The notes below the pieces were generated by a model that was given only the letters and a program-made list of their open reading frames with translations, had not been told where the DNA came from and did no database searches. Made by a program: the position numbers and the translations under genes. From Ochromonas danica (lineage: Eukaryota > Sar > Chrysophyceae > Chromulinales > Chromulinaceae): a stretch of 34,651 nucleotides of DNA. Of this stretch, positions 8,540 to 17,924 are shown piece by piece (the first letter of the stretch is position 1; the number at the start of each line of letters is the position of its first letter). Location: contig VKHL01000222.1 of NCBI GenBank assembly GCA_015146655.1, positions 1 through 34,651 of the forward strand. Direction: 5' to 3'.

Positions 8540-10185
8540 TTACTCATCGAAGGTGGTCTTCTTGCCAGCACCTCCGACGGCGAAACCCTTATTCTTAGCA
8601 CCGGGGGTGGGAGGACCTCCACGACCACCGCGGCCTCCTCTACCGCCTCTTCCTGGGGAACCAGGTCCATCTCCACGTCCACGGCCTCTACCACCGCGTC
8701 CTCCAGCGTCTCCACCACCGAAGCTCTTTCGCTCACGAGGAGGGGCATAATCGACACGAATACCTCTTCCATTGATCATTGTGCCAGCAAGCTTGACAGC
8801 ACTCTCTGTGTCTTCACCATTGAAGAACTGCACGTGACCAAAGCCACGGAAGGAACCATCCTCACCAGTAGCGAAGCGAACAGAGCCAACTTCGCCAGCG
8901 GAGGCAAAGAGCTCTCGCATCTGCTCTTCAGTCACGTCCCAAGGCAAGTTGCCCACAAACACAGTGTCACAGCCTTCAGGACGCGCACCAGGTGCACTGT
9001 CCATGAAGCGCTTCTCTGGCTTGTTAGACGCCTCAACGATCTTCAACCAGCGCTCGGTATCTGGCCAAGTCTGGCCATCAAGAGCGAGGGCAGCATCGAG
9101 CTCGTCACGAGATGAGAAAGTGATGAAAGCAGTTCCAGAGGAGCGACCATTGGCATCGAGAGGTAACTCGCAGACAGTGATAGTACCGCAAGAAGCGAAG
9201 AAATCACGCACTTCGGCTTCAGAGGCAACCCAAGGCAGACCCTTAACCAAGATCTTGTGGACACCTCCGTCTCCATTGCTGACAGCAGCACTGGACTTGG
9301 CCTGAGGCTTAGCTTTAGGCTTCTCCTCCTCTTCTTCCTCCTCGCTGTCACTTTCGCTCTCGGAAGATGACTCTTCCTTCTTAGCTTCCTTCTTTGCAGG
9401 TGCAGACTTGGCCTTAGGCTTCTCCTCCTCTTCGCTGTCAGAGTCGCTTTCCTCTTCGGAAGAGCTATCGGAGTCACTCTCACTGTCTGAAGATGCCTTC
9501 TTGGCAGGAGCAGCCTTGACAACAGGCTTAACAGGAGCAGGCTTAGCAGCGGGTTTGCCGGCAGGCTTCTCGTCCTCGCTCTCACTGTCAGAGGAAGAGT
9601 CACTCTCACTCTCCGAGGAGGAAGAGCTGGAGGCCTTAGCTGGCGCAGCTTTAGCAGGTGCAGCCTTAGCAGGGACAGCCTTGGCAGCGGGCTTCTCGTC
9701 CTCACTGTCGCTATCACTGCTGGAGTCAGAGTCAGAGTCGCTATCAGATTTGGCCGCTTGCACAACTGCCATCTCAGCCTCGCTCTCGCTATCAGAGGAC
9801 TCGTCTGAGCTCGCCTCCTCGACACGAGCCTTCTTAGTAACGGAGCTGTTAAGAGGAACTCGTTAGATAACACAGAGGAATGGAGGACGGCACTAGTTGA
9901 CTTGCTCACCTCTTCTCCTGTGCCTCGAAGAGCTGGTTCAAGTTGGTGATGGGGCCACCAGTCAACTTGGTCTTGTCGAGCTTGCTTTCCTTAGAAAGGG
10001 CCTGGGCGGTCTCCTTCAAGCCGATCTCATTGAGGAAGCTGAAGACAGACTTGAGCTTATCAACAGGCAGAGTTTCAGAAAACTGGTTGAACATGCAAGC
10101 AATCAAGACGTCAGTCTCCAGAGCAGATAATCGGATAAAACGAGAGAAAGATGGAGTGTCGCCATACCTTCCTCTTAGTTGCCAT
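8540..10185 (-). CDS. Nucleolin-like protein: LisH-like N-terminus, acidic Ser tracts, two RRMs, RGG tail
   Basis: Three exons, 10185-10168, 10115-9910 and 9845-8540, with introns of 52 and 64 bp, give about 509 residues. A short MATKRK start joins a LisH-like helix (FLNEIGLKETAQALSKES, about 31-50), reminiscent of Nopp140/SRP40 N-termini. Residues about 87-265 alternate acidic Ser/Asp/Glu blocks with basic Ala/Lys/Pro blocks, typical of nucleolin, NSR1 and Nopp140. RRM1 (about 272-345; KILVKGLPW, TAFITF) and RRM2 (about 369-444; VFVGNLPW, RGFGHVQF) follow, then a Gly-Arg-rich RGG tail (about 450-490). The protein is probably nucleolar and acts in pre-rRNA processing. The Ser tracts are likely CK2 sites. 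The LisH plus nucleolin combination is worth noting. The 3' end converges on cyclophilin, with 150 bp between stop codons. Confidence 0.88.
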
Positions 10186-10447
10186 GGCCGACTGGATGTA
10201 GATGGTGACAAAAGAATGGGCTCGATGGCCAATGGACGCGGTTGCGAGGCAGGCCACCCGTTACCGGGACAACCGTGCTTTTGCAATAAAACGCGTTCTT
10301 ACTTTAAGATTCTTCTTCTCGTTCTTCTCGCTGTGCTGTGTCTATGCAGTGCTTCCCAAGCCGCAGTGCTGGGCAGTGAGCAGAGCAGAGCAGAGCAGTC
10401 AGACTTGAACAACTGCATCACCTGGACGACACGAGACAAGTAACACC
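10186..10447. promoter_or_regulatory. Divergent intergenic promoter (nucleolin-like / COX17)
   Basis: This 262-bp gap between divergent start codons must carry both promoters. It contains an imperfect GAGCA/GCAGA run at about 10378-10400. No named element is recognised. Confidence 0.5.
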
Positions 10448-10750
10448 ATGGGCCAACAACAATCAGTCCCTGTATGTACTTGTACTTCTTCCTTGACTCC
10501 TCTCGTTGTTGACTTGTCCCTCTAACTGCTCTGCTCTCTCTGTCAGACTCCACAACCAGCTCCTGCACCTGCTCAACAGCCTTGCTCCAACCCTCAGTTG
10601 GGAAAGTCTGGCAAGAAAATTTGCTGCTCGTGCCCTGACACGAAGAAGGCTCGCGATGAGTGTGTCGTGAAGAATGGCGAGGATCTCTGCAAGAAAGAGA
10701 TCGAAGCACACAAGGTCTGCCTGCGAGAGGAAGGCTTTATCGTCCCTTAG
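10448..10750 (+). CDS. COX17: COX17 copper chaperone for cytochrome c oxidase
   Basis: A small two-exon gene, 10448-10471 and 10547-10750, with a 75-bp GTATGT...CAG intron, encodes 75 residues. The C-terminal region carries the COX17 signature: adjacent Cys-Cys then Cys (KICCSCPDTKKARDEC) and a second C-x9-C helix (CKKEIEAHKVC), followed by LREEGF. COX17 delivers Cu(I) to SCO1 and COX11 in the mitochondrial intermembrane space and is oxidised by the Mia40 pathway. The N-terminus is a Gln/Pro/Ala spacer. The first exon supplies only MGQQQSVP. The stop converges on the Rab gene 165 bp away. Confidence 0.93.
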
Positions 10751-10915
10751 GGACGATTTCGAGAATAATTTATAGTGACATTAAGTTCTATTTTGTAAGC
10801 CAGCCTCAGACATGTCGTCTTTAAGAGGCTAAGAAGACTTTACAGAGAACTTCCCTTTGCACGCCTAATCAGTCCCTAAATATACACACAGCCCAAAGTC
10901 CTTGTAATCAATCCC

Positions 10916-11726
10916 TTAGCAGCAAACCGACTTCTCCTTGGACTTGGGTGGCACAATCGGGAAGGATTCCCTTTCGGAGATGAGTGGCGTCTTGGGCAGC
11001 TTCTTAGCGATCTCCACAAATAGATTGCGAACATTGGACGATGTTTTAGCAGAAGTTTCCATAAAGATAATCTCATTCTCCTGTGCATAGGCCTGAGCCT
11101 CCTCGGTCTGCACCTTTCTCTTGGCCTCCATGTCCGACTTGTTCCCTGGAGCAATTATGTAAGGCGGGGGTCAATCAGCCAGTACTATCCAGTGTACTGT
11201 ATCACTCACCTGCCAAGGCAATAACTACATTGGGATCTCCTCGGCGCTGCAACTCTTTCACCCAAGACTTAGCCCCATTGAAGGAGTCTTTCTTGGTAAT
11301 GTCGTAGACCACAATGGCCGCGGCAGCTCCGCGGTAATACATGGGCGCCAAACTTCGATAACGTTCTAGTAAAATGAACATGGATCACAGAAGGCATGAG
11401 GTGTCGCGAAAGCAGGAGCCGTGGCAACAACAAGAATAGAAGTTCGCTAACCTTGGCCAGCGGTATCCCAAATCTCAAACTTGACGGTCGCATCATCCAG
11501 AGTGACCGTTTGTGTTAAGAACGCGGCTTAAGACACAAGAAAGAGAAAAGGTAAGAGTTGAAAAGGCAGTGGTCTCTCAAGAGAGGTAGTCTGGTTCACC
11601 TCCTATTGTGGGCTCCTGGAACTCGAAGAACTCATCTCGCACGAAGCGGACAACAAGACACGACTTCCCCACCGCAGAGTCTCCCAAAAGCACCAGTTTG
11701 AAGTGACAAACTCGTTGAGAGGACAT
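10916..11726 (-). CDS. Rab5-like small GTPase
   Basis: Four exons, 11726-11600, 11526-11452, 11365-11210 and 11145-10916, with introns of 73, 86 and 64 bp, encode 195 residues. All GTPase motifs are intact: P-loop GDSAVGKS (15-22), switch [20 protein letters not shown] (62-68), GNKSD (120-124) and ETSAK. The switch text and [14 protein letters not shown] match Rab5/Rab21-type early endosomal Rabs. A terminal -CC is the geranylgeranylation site. Rab5 proteins control early endosome fusion. The protein is slightly shorter than animal Rab5 (about 215) because of a short hypervariable tail. Confidence 0.94.
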
Positions 11727-12665
11727 GACAAAAATAGAAGTGGCTTGGATTTACAAATGTATCAAGAGCTGGAGAAGGGCTCAATTAGGAAAATTAAATT
11801 CCGAAACACTGAGTAGCCTTGAGTATAATAGTGGCTTTGAACCGAGACAAATAGAAATCTCCTGGGGGCCAGAAGAAGGGAAAGGAATGGAGAGAAAGGG
11901 GTCAGGCAGCAGGTTATTTTGGTAGGAGGGTTTGATATCTTCTTCCTCGGCGGCTTTGCCCGGCGCCTTCCCAAACGGGCTCCTGCGGGGCAGAACCGTC
12001 GAAAACAGGTTTGAAAACCCGAAAGCACGACTTTCCTGCCAAAAACAAAACCCTGCCGGTTGATTATAGTGCGGTGATGCAGGAAAGTAGTCTATGTTTC
12101 ATAAGCATGTTAGTTAGAAGCATGTTTCAGTGTTTCTTAGCGTGAGGTGACTGGAGTAATTTGTCCACAGTTCCATCTGTAGTATGATTCACTTTCTCTC
12201 CACTTAAGGACGATTTGAAACTTCTCAATAGCAGTACTCCCTATAGCAAAGTGCCGTGTTGTGTTTTAATCAACCGGTGGAAGAAGCCCAAGATATGATT
12301 TTAATTTGCGAACGACGGGTGGCCTAATCTGCCTCTATTAAGTTTCTGTGTGAATAGTTGCAGCTACAGTTTGAAGTCAAGGCCAAGTTGTAGAGATAAA
12401 CCAACGAAGTCAGTCCAGCAGCAATAAGTCTTTCATAGCACCCACGACACACAATCAAGGAATCTACAAGTAATTGCTTGGATGAATGCTCCAAGACTCA
12501 CTCACTCTTCAGGGCTGATTTGAAGCAACAAAACAATAACAGAAGAAGAGCAACTCAGCGGTTAAGGGGGACGGTTAGTTAGTATCCACACATGATCACG
12601 CCTAAAGCAAGATATATACACCGGAAAAAGTGGCCAGTAAGAGATCAGAGGCAGAGCGGCCCTAT
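11727..12665. other. Intergenic region, no gene recognised
   Basis: About 940 bp lies between the Rab start codon and the 3' end of the roadblock gene. It is AT-rich, with one GC-richer patch near 11936-12000. I find no ORF with family features, no tRNA A/B boxes and no spliceosomal RNA signature. It must include the Rab promoter and the roadblock 3' UTR. Confidence 0.5.
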
Positions 12666-12962
12666 CTATCCTTCGTGCGGCACTTGGATAACGACCAAGA
12701 CGTAGTCCTTATCCGGCGCGATCATAATTTCATGCTTCCTCGAGCGAATACGCAAAAATGCTAATTCATCACTGTCGTCCAAGGTTCTGACCACTCCCGA
12801 GGCTTTGAAAGCCAGCTGTGACACCAGAGCAGCGTAGTTCTCTGTGTCCTCTGGCGAGAGGTTGGAGCGGATAGGAATGCCCTCGGAATTCATGATCAGC
12901 ACTCCTTTCACTCCTTTGTGAGATTGGATTCGCTTTAGAGTCTCTTCCACTTCGCTGGACAT
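12666..12962 (-). CDS. DYNLRB: Dynein light chain roadblock (DYNLRB)
   Basis: A single-exon gene of 98 residues, the exact usual family length. It covers the whole roadblock/LC7 fold: [29 protein letters not shown] and DYVLVVIQ near the C-terminus. Roadblock homodimers bind the dynein intermediate chain in cytoplasmic dynein and in axonemal outer arms. Its presence, with the kinesin, indicates a cell with dynein transport and probably flagella. The start is fixed by the conserved MSxEVEETL beginning. Confidence 0.95.
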   Translation of the reverse strand: MSSEVEETLKRIQSHKGVKGVLIMNSEGIPIRSNLSPEDTENYAALVSQLAFKASGVVRTLDDSDELAFLRIRSRKHEIMIAPDKDYVLVVIQVPHEG

Positions 12963-13184
12963 CTTTTTTTCTATTGATGACAGCAGCCTCAGCAGGAAAC
13001 GCCCCCAGACAGCTGGCAGACTTTTGACGCCTTTTGACTACTTTTACCTCAGAGGCTGAAGTGGTAAAATGAGCGTTGACCTAAAAATGGTTTATAAACA
13101 GTTCTGCTTGAAATAGTTTCGTTTGAATGGCAGTTAGCAATACTTAGTTTCTCTGGCATTATATATTCACCGCCATCTTAAACG

Positions 13185-13937
13185 CTACAGTACCTGTAGA
13201 CTTACCATAGCAGCGCCAGACTTAGCGATCCTATTGAAATCAACACAGAACATAGTTGTGGCAACAAAAGGCGTCAATTCATAGAAGCGTATGAAAAGAA
13301 GATACCAAAAGTTGCTCACCAGATCCACAGGAACAAGTCGACGATTGATTTCAGCGATCAAGGACTGGTATTCGATCTCAACCTCCGTTGTCCAGAATGG
13401 CTTCGTTTTGCGGCCTTTCAAGAACTTCTTGGAGCGACAGACTTTCACAAAGTCGTGTTTTCGAAAGCCTACAGGGAGGTCTCGCGTTTGTTGCAAGAAC
13501 AGTTTCATGGCTTTGAGTTGGCCTGCAAGCTCTGACGGATCTTCCGTTGCGGAGAACTTGCCCACGAGGCGGTCCCACGCTTCTCGCCTCTCTCGTTGAG
13601 CTGCAGAGAAAGCTCGCATCTTGGCTTCTTCCTCTTTGAACTCCTCTGTGGGGTCCACCAGGTACTCCGGGCCTTTCGAGCCCTTGGCGTGAGCGATTTG
13701 AGTCGTCAGTCCAAAGCAGGCAAGTGCCTTGAGCAAAGAGCTGGTGTGGCGGACTATAGAGGCTCTAGAGCTCTCAGAAGGTGAGAGGACGGGCTGGTTG
13801 AAGTCGATCTCCGAGCTCATAGTCATTCGAGAAGGCGAAGTCTTGGCTCTGGGCTGGAAGATCAATCCATCAGTCCACACGGAGTTGGAAATCAGCACCA
13901 ACAGAATACAGAATAGGATGGATACAGATGCTCCCAT
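13185..13937 (-). CDS. Unrecognised protein with apparent plastid (possibly thylakoid-lumen) leader
   Basis: An open frame of up to 250 residues. It starts with a strong signal peptide (hydrophobic 5-20), then a Ser/Arg-rich stretch poor in acidic residues that resembles a plastid transit peptide. A second hydrophobic patch follows, ending in AHA (LTTQIAHA, about 78-85), which looks like a lumenal cleavage site. The mature part is charged and helical (EEFKEEEAKMRAFSAAQRER) with a conserved-looking PVGFRKHDFVKVCRSKKF block and a C-terminal hydrophobic segment (FWYLLFIRFYELTPF). I do not recognise the family. The last six codons overlap a strong donor (ATG|GTAAGT at 13205), so the true C-terminus is probably on a short downstream exon that I could not fix. 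Membrane topology is uncertain. Confidence 0.65.
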   Translation of the reverse strand: MGASVSILFCILLVLISNSVWTDGLIFQPRAKTSPSRMTMSSEIDFNQPVLSPSESSRASIVRHTSSLLKALACFGLTTQIAHAKGSKGPEYLVDPTEEFKEEEAKMRAFSAAQRERREAWDRLVGKFSATEDPSELAGQLKAMKLFLQQTRDLPVGFRKHDFVKVCRSKKFLKGRKTKPFWTTEVEIEYQSLIAEINRRLVPVDLVSNFWYLLFIRFYELTPFVATTMFCVDFNRIAKSGAAMVSLQVL

Positions 13938-14021
13938 TGCGACAACAACTGCTGACTTCGACTGACTTTGCGTGACTTTGGGTGACGATGCAAAAGGTCC
14001 AGATTTGGGAAACTAGCTATT

Positions 14022-14070
14022 ACGGAAAACACGAAAACTAGATACGAAAATACGAAAACGAAAACGGAAA
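14022..14070. repeat. ACGAAAA-type short tandem repeat
   Basis: About six imperfect units of (T)ACGAAAA(C) lie in the gap between the plastid-leader gene and ARPC3. Just upstream (about 13959-13985) TGACTTTG-type words are also repeated. This is probably microsatellite or promoter DNA. Confidence 0.55.
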
Positions 14071-14124
14071 TGGATCCTTCCTGTGTGAATGAATGCTGAT
14101 TGAGTGAGAGTTAACCTTTGCCTC

Positions 14125-14863
14125 ATGGTAAGTTCCTCTACTTGAAGACGCTTTAACAACTGACTCTAACCCATTTCCCTCAGCCTGCCTATCACAGCAA
14201 AAAGAACGAGGAGGGCTATGCCGAGGCCTGCGGCTGCGCTCTCTGCCCCATCCGCACGGAGTTTCGAGGACCCGCTCCTTACCCCGAGCCCGCCGATCAG
14301 GAGGATATCATTGACGAGGTCTTGACCTATTTCCGCGCGAACGTTCTTTTTCGCAACTTCGAGGTGAAGGGCGGCGCTGACCGCACGCTGATCTATCTCA
14401 CGCTTCACGTCGTGCAGTGCCTCGTGAAATGCGAGCGAATCGAGGACAAAGCGTCTGCTGTGCGTGAGCTGCGCGCTCTGTCCACCAAGCAGTTCGCCAT
14501 CCCTGGCGATGCCTCTGGCTGGCCTCTGGGTGGCATGTACCCTTCCCCTGCCTCCAAGACTGAAGGCGGTGAGCAATTGCACTTGCAGTGCAGTGGGCGT
14601 TGTGTGAAGCGATGATCTGACAGTCTTCCTACCGTGTATAATAGATACAATTCGCGCATATCTCAAACAGGCTCGCGAAGAGTTGGCCGTGCGGCTTTGC
14701 GACCGTCTATTCGATGCGGATGGCACGAAGAACAAGTGGTGGCAGGTAAGCTGAGCTAATTGACAGACGATTTAGTGCTGGCGATGGTGATTTATTTGAT
14801 TATTTCCCTCTGTTGTAGTCCTTCTCAAAGAAGAAGTTCATGGGCAAGGAGCTGAAGGACTAG
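14125..14863 (+). CDS. ARPC3: Arp2/3 complex subunit 3 (ARPC3/p21)
   Basis: Four coding exons, 14125-14127, 14184-14568, 14645-14745 and 14819-14863, with introns of 56, 76 and 73 bp, encode 177 residues (human protein 178). Exon 1 contributes only the ATG, followed directly by GTAAGT. Exon 2 begins PAYHS, exactly the residues after Met in this family. Signatures include RTEFRGPAPYP, DEVLTYFRANVLF, ADRTLIYLTL and a KWWQSFSKKKFM C-terminus. ARPC3 is a core subunit of the seven-protein complex that nucleates branched actin filaments. The only other family difference I notice is a Cys-rich CGCALCPIR near residue 18. Confidence 0.95.
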
Positions 14864-15205
14864 TCTTGTCGTCATAAGCCGATGAAAGGTTTTCCTTGCT
14901 GGTTGTCTGCTGTCGTAGCACGCGGTGGCATACCGGCTTTGTCTATAGTTTGTTAAGCTAAAAGTCTCTTTCCAGCGTCTCTTTCAAGCTTTCGTCTTCA
15001 TATTTGGGCGGGGAGGGGTCGATGAACACACGCCAGCCAAGTCACTCCAATACTATAACCATTGAACTAAGGATTTACATTGAGCTAATAGGCAATCTAC
15101 AGACAGAACAATGGGTTGCCACTTCTATCTATCCCTCACACGAGATGTGATGAGGTTAGGTTGCACTATCGCTCACTTATCCTGTTCGTCCGCACAGAAA
15201 ATAAT

Positions 15206-15421
15206 TTACTTGGAAGCAGGAAGGTTCTTGTAGTAGGTTTCAATTCTTTGCTTCTGGACGTCGGAAACAAAGGTCTTGTAGGTGAAGGCACCGCCCAAAC
15301 CCTGTGCAGCCCGTCACGGGAAATGGTTGAGAGACAGAAAAAGAAGATTTAAAATTGAAGACCTGCTTACCAAAACCATTCCAAAGATGGCGTTCTTAGC
15401 AAAACCAGCAGCTCCTGACAT
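15206..15421 (-). CDS. 48-residue single-span protein, probable mitochondrial respiratory-chain subunit
   Basis: Two exons (15421-15371 and 15301-15206) with a 69-bp GTAAGC...CAG intron. The peptide has a hydrophobic Gly/Ala-rich N-terminal half (FAKNAIFGMVLGLGGAFTYK) able to span a membrane once, and a basic tail ending KQRIETYYKNLPASK. This layout, a short helix followed by a basic YY-containing tail, is like small cytochrome oxidase subunits (COX6C or fungal COX9 type). Similarity is too short for firm assignment. Clean splice signals and frame continuity support a real gene. Confidence 0.55.
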
Positions 15422-15708
15422 TTTTTTCTTTCGAGTTGAGTTTCTTCAGCAGTTGAGGAAGATGTGATGGCGAGGCTTTGGGCAGCAACACGACGAACAC
15501 GACAGAGCAGAGCGGCAGATGCCCTTAACTTCACACCCACTCCCCCACAACAGCACAGAGAGGGGCACACTCCCTTAACTTGACAGCCCTTACAAGACAT
15601 CCGGATATTGATCGCCGGTATTCAAATGATAATGACTTTACAATTCATTTAACAAGTTTATCTCATCAAGATAAAAGGAACTTAATTAACGGGCGAGGAA
15701 CAATGAGA

Positions 15709-16254
15709 TCAAAGAGACTCGACATCTAAATGGCATCGAAAGGGAGGAAAGATGACAAAGACCAGGTATTGAAGTAGATATATTGACAATTATGTCGTTA
15801 AATATCGAGACCGTAATTTATCAAATCGTGATGTGCTTAGTCAGTTGGCAATAGAAAACAGAACTTACCCTCATACTCGGCATCATTCAAAGACTCAAAG
15901 GAGATCGTTGCTTGATGGAGTGGTTTGTGATGATGAGCTACCAGCAGTACGGTATGGTTTTCAAGCGATCTTCATCATCATATCCATGATCATCATCTTC
16001 TTCTTCTTCTTCCACGAGATAGTCAGTGATGAGTAGCCAGCTGGTCCACCAATTGACCATCACAGTCCTTGCAGGAGATCTCGTTGTTCCCAATCGAAGA
16101 GGATCCATTCGCTCTTATGCTATCAAGCAACTCATGAATAGTCGATAACTAGAAAGAAATCGTCATAAATCAGGGGCAAACCCTTTGAAAGCACTTCAGC
16201 TCAGCTCACTTCAGCTCAGCTCAGATCTCCCACGCACACAACAATATCCAGCAT
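15709..16254 (-). CDS. Possible small multi-exon gene, uncertain
   Basis: Several good minus-strand splice signals line up. There is an acceptor TTTCTTTCTAG before 16148, a donor GAGG|GTAAGT at 15869, and an acceptor CCATTTAG before 15725. Between them is an open exon reading STIHELLDSIRANG then CKDCDG, and another reading HHHKPLHQATISFESL then NDAEYE. A terminal exon gives DVESL and a stop at 15709. A start at 16254 (MLDIVVC) would lie only 14 bp from the divergent pseudouridine synthase ATG, which is tight. The middle intron (about 16057-15938) is my least certain junction. I recognise no family. Confidence 0.3.
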
Positions 16255-16268
16255 GGTATTGGTGAGGG

Positions 16269-17078
16269 ATGATAAGCTATCGCAGCTGCCGCATCCCCAT
16301 TCTCTTTGAGGATCGACATATTCTAGTTTTGAACAAGCCTGAAGGACTTGCTAGTCAAAGGGGATCCAATCATCCGCATAGTTTGGTTGATGCCGTTCAG
16401 TCTTATCTGCTGAGCAAGCACTCTCCCGCAGCTCAAACCTCGCCATTGAAAAAGCATCAACCTTATGTGGGTCTTGTTCATCGATTGGACCAATGCGTTT
16501 CGGGAGTAATGGTGTTGGCGAAGACAGTCAGCGCGGCTCAAAGACTTTCTACAGCTTTCTCCGCCCACGCTGTTCAGAAAGAGTATGTGGCTGTGCTGTG
16601 TGGATCGTTGTGGGAGCCAAACTGGAGGAAGTTCGAACACATGATTGTTGATGAGCATGGTGATTCTAAGAGAGCTGCTTTGGAGTTGCAGTCCGTCTAT
16701 CAAATGCCTTCCCCTGCTTCTCTTGTTGTTCCAGCAGGCAGGTCGAGATCTTCCTCTGACGTCCTCACAGCTGTGAAGATCAAGTTGCTTACAGGGAGAA
16801 AGCATCAAATTCGCTCGCAAATGAGCTATCTTGGTTTTCCTATTTTTGCAGATAGTCTCTACGGTGCACCTCGGTTGATTAGTTCCGCGAAAACAAAAGT
16901 GCCTCTCATCAACACAGGAATAGCGCTGTGCAGCCACCTCCTTGCCTTCCCACATCTGGGCAAACAGACATCCAACCAGCCCACGGATAGTTTCCGTGTA
17001 GATCTACCGGAACATTGGGAGCGTTGGTTTGGAGCATACCACTTGGCAAACATACAGCGGAAAGTCTCCGCCGCGTGA
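16269..17078 (+). CDS. RluA-family pseudouridine synthase
   Basis: A single-exon gene of 269 residues. It shows the RluA/RsuA fold hallmarks: an ILVLNKPEGLASQRG strand, the catalytic HRLDQCVSG loop with Asp at residue 74, and TGRKHQIRSQMSYLGFPIFA near the C-terminus. These enzymes convert uridine to pseudouridine in rRNA or tRNA. No S4 domain precedes the catalytic domain, as in RPUSD-type or short organellar members. A possible weak leader precedes the domain but is too short to call. The target RNA cannot be inferred. It is intronless, unlike most neighbours. Confidence 0.9.
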   Translation: MISYRSCRIPILFEDRHILVLNKPEGLASQRGSNHPHSLVDAVQSYLLSKHSPAAQTSPLKKHQPYVGLVHRLDQCVSGVMVLAKTVSAAQRLSTAFSAHAVQKEYVAVLCGSLWEPNWRKFEHMIVDEHGDSKRAALELQSVYQMPSPASLVVPAGRSRSSSDVLTAVKIKLLTGRKHQIRSQMSYLGFPIFADSLYGAPRLISSAKTKVPLINTGIALCSHLLAFPHLGKQTSNQPTDSFRVDLPEHWERWFGAYHLANIQRKVSAA

Positions 17079-17924
17079 CAAAATGTTCAGACGTTGTCCG
17101 CTCACAATAAAGTTGCACAAAGCGATCAAGATGTGCGGAAAGACAAGCAAGACTCCAATGTGGTGAAAGGAAGTGTTTGACAGGGTAATCTCGGGTTAGG
17201 CAGATCAATTCTGTTGTTTGATTCCCAAACTAACTTAACGAATGAACACTACTAACCTAGAGGCAGTGGGCCCTAACTTAGCTAACCCTAATCTAACACT
17301 GTGTAGCAAATACTGATACAAATAATAACCACTCTCCAGATTAATACATGGGAAGCGATTGAACACTTAAACAGTCCGCTTCCACATTTTTCCACAGCCA
17401 TGCAAACATCCTTATCATCTAACTCTCACGTGTTCCTCAAACTTCTACGACATCTTCCAGCCACATTACTGAGGCAACTCAGACCTCCAGCAAGTTGAGG
17501 GTGTAGATGTACCCCCCTAACATGGCAGAAATCCAGCTCACGATCTTTGCATGAGATGAGCAAATGTGCATTTGGCTTCTTTCATGAAAGCGTCATTGAA
17601 GATCATCGCCCAGATTCAAATAGTTCCGCTTGCTACAACACCAAAATAGACTAACTTTTATCAGAACAAGGCAGAATGATGAAATCATTCTTCGAGAGGC
17701 TTCCCCCTAGATTTGAATGATTTTGATATGTTTCCCCACCCCCAGTGATGATAACCAACGAGAGGTCTAATAAAACAACGACTACCTCTACTAACCAGAT
17801 CACTACCAACTAAATCCCCTCTTGGCAGCTCAAGAACTTAACCATTCTGAGATAGAAAGGTACTATTCTACAGGTACATTTTAGACTGAATGATAGCTTG
17901 AAGCCAAGATAGAAAGATATGGAT
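17079..17924. other. Intergenic region, no gene recognised
   Basis: About 850 bp between the pseudouridine synthase stop and the receptor-like gene stop, holding two convergent 3' ends. Apart from scattered telomere-like words (17193-17297) I see no coding or RNA features. Confidence 0.5.
17271..17297. repeat. Degenerate interstitial telomere-like words
   Basis: CCCTAACTTAGC followed by TAACCCTAATCTAAC contains three near-telomeric hexamers. GGGTTAGG also occurs at 17193-17200. This could be a healed break or chance. Confidence 0.35.

Noticed and set aside
9043-9909. Long open frames antisense and out of frame to the nucleolin-like gene (also 9408-9866 plus strand)
   Set aside because: They arise from the repetitive Ser/Asp/Glu codons of the real gene and give Leu/Ser/Arg low-complexity text without any domain.
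11727-12665. Possible tRNA or snRNA genes in the largest gene-free gap
   Set aside because: I looked for tRNA B-box text and for U4/U5/U6 core words and found none.
15940-16110. Minus-strand ORF with a Glu/Asp run (DYLVEEEEED) as a separate protein
   Set aside because: It overlaps the possible small gene in another frame, has no splice support and looks like low-complexity DNA.
16323-16955. 210-codon minus-strand frame opposite the pseudouridine synthase
   Set aside because: The plus-strand frame carries the complete RluA catalytic motifs; the antisense product has none.
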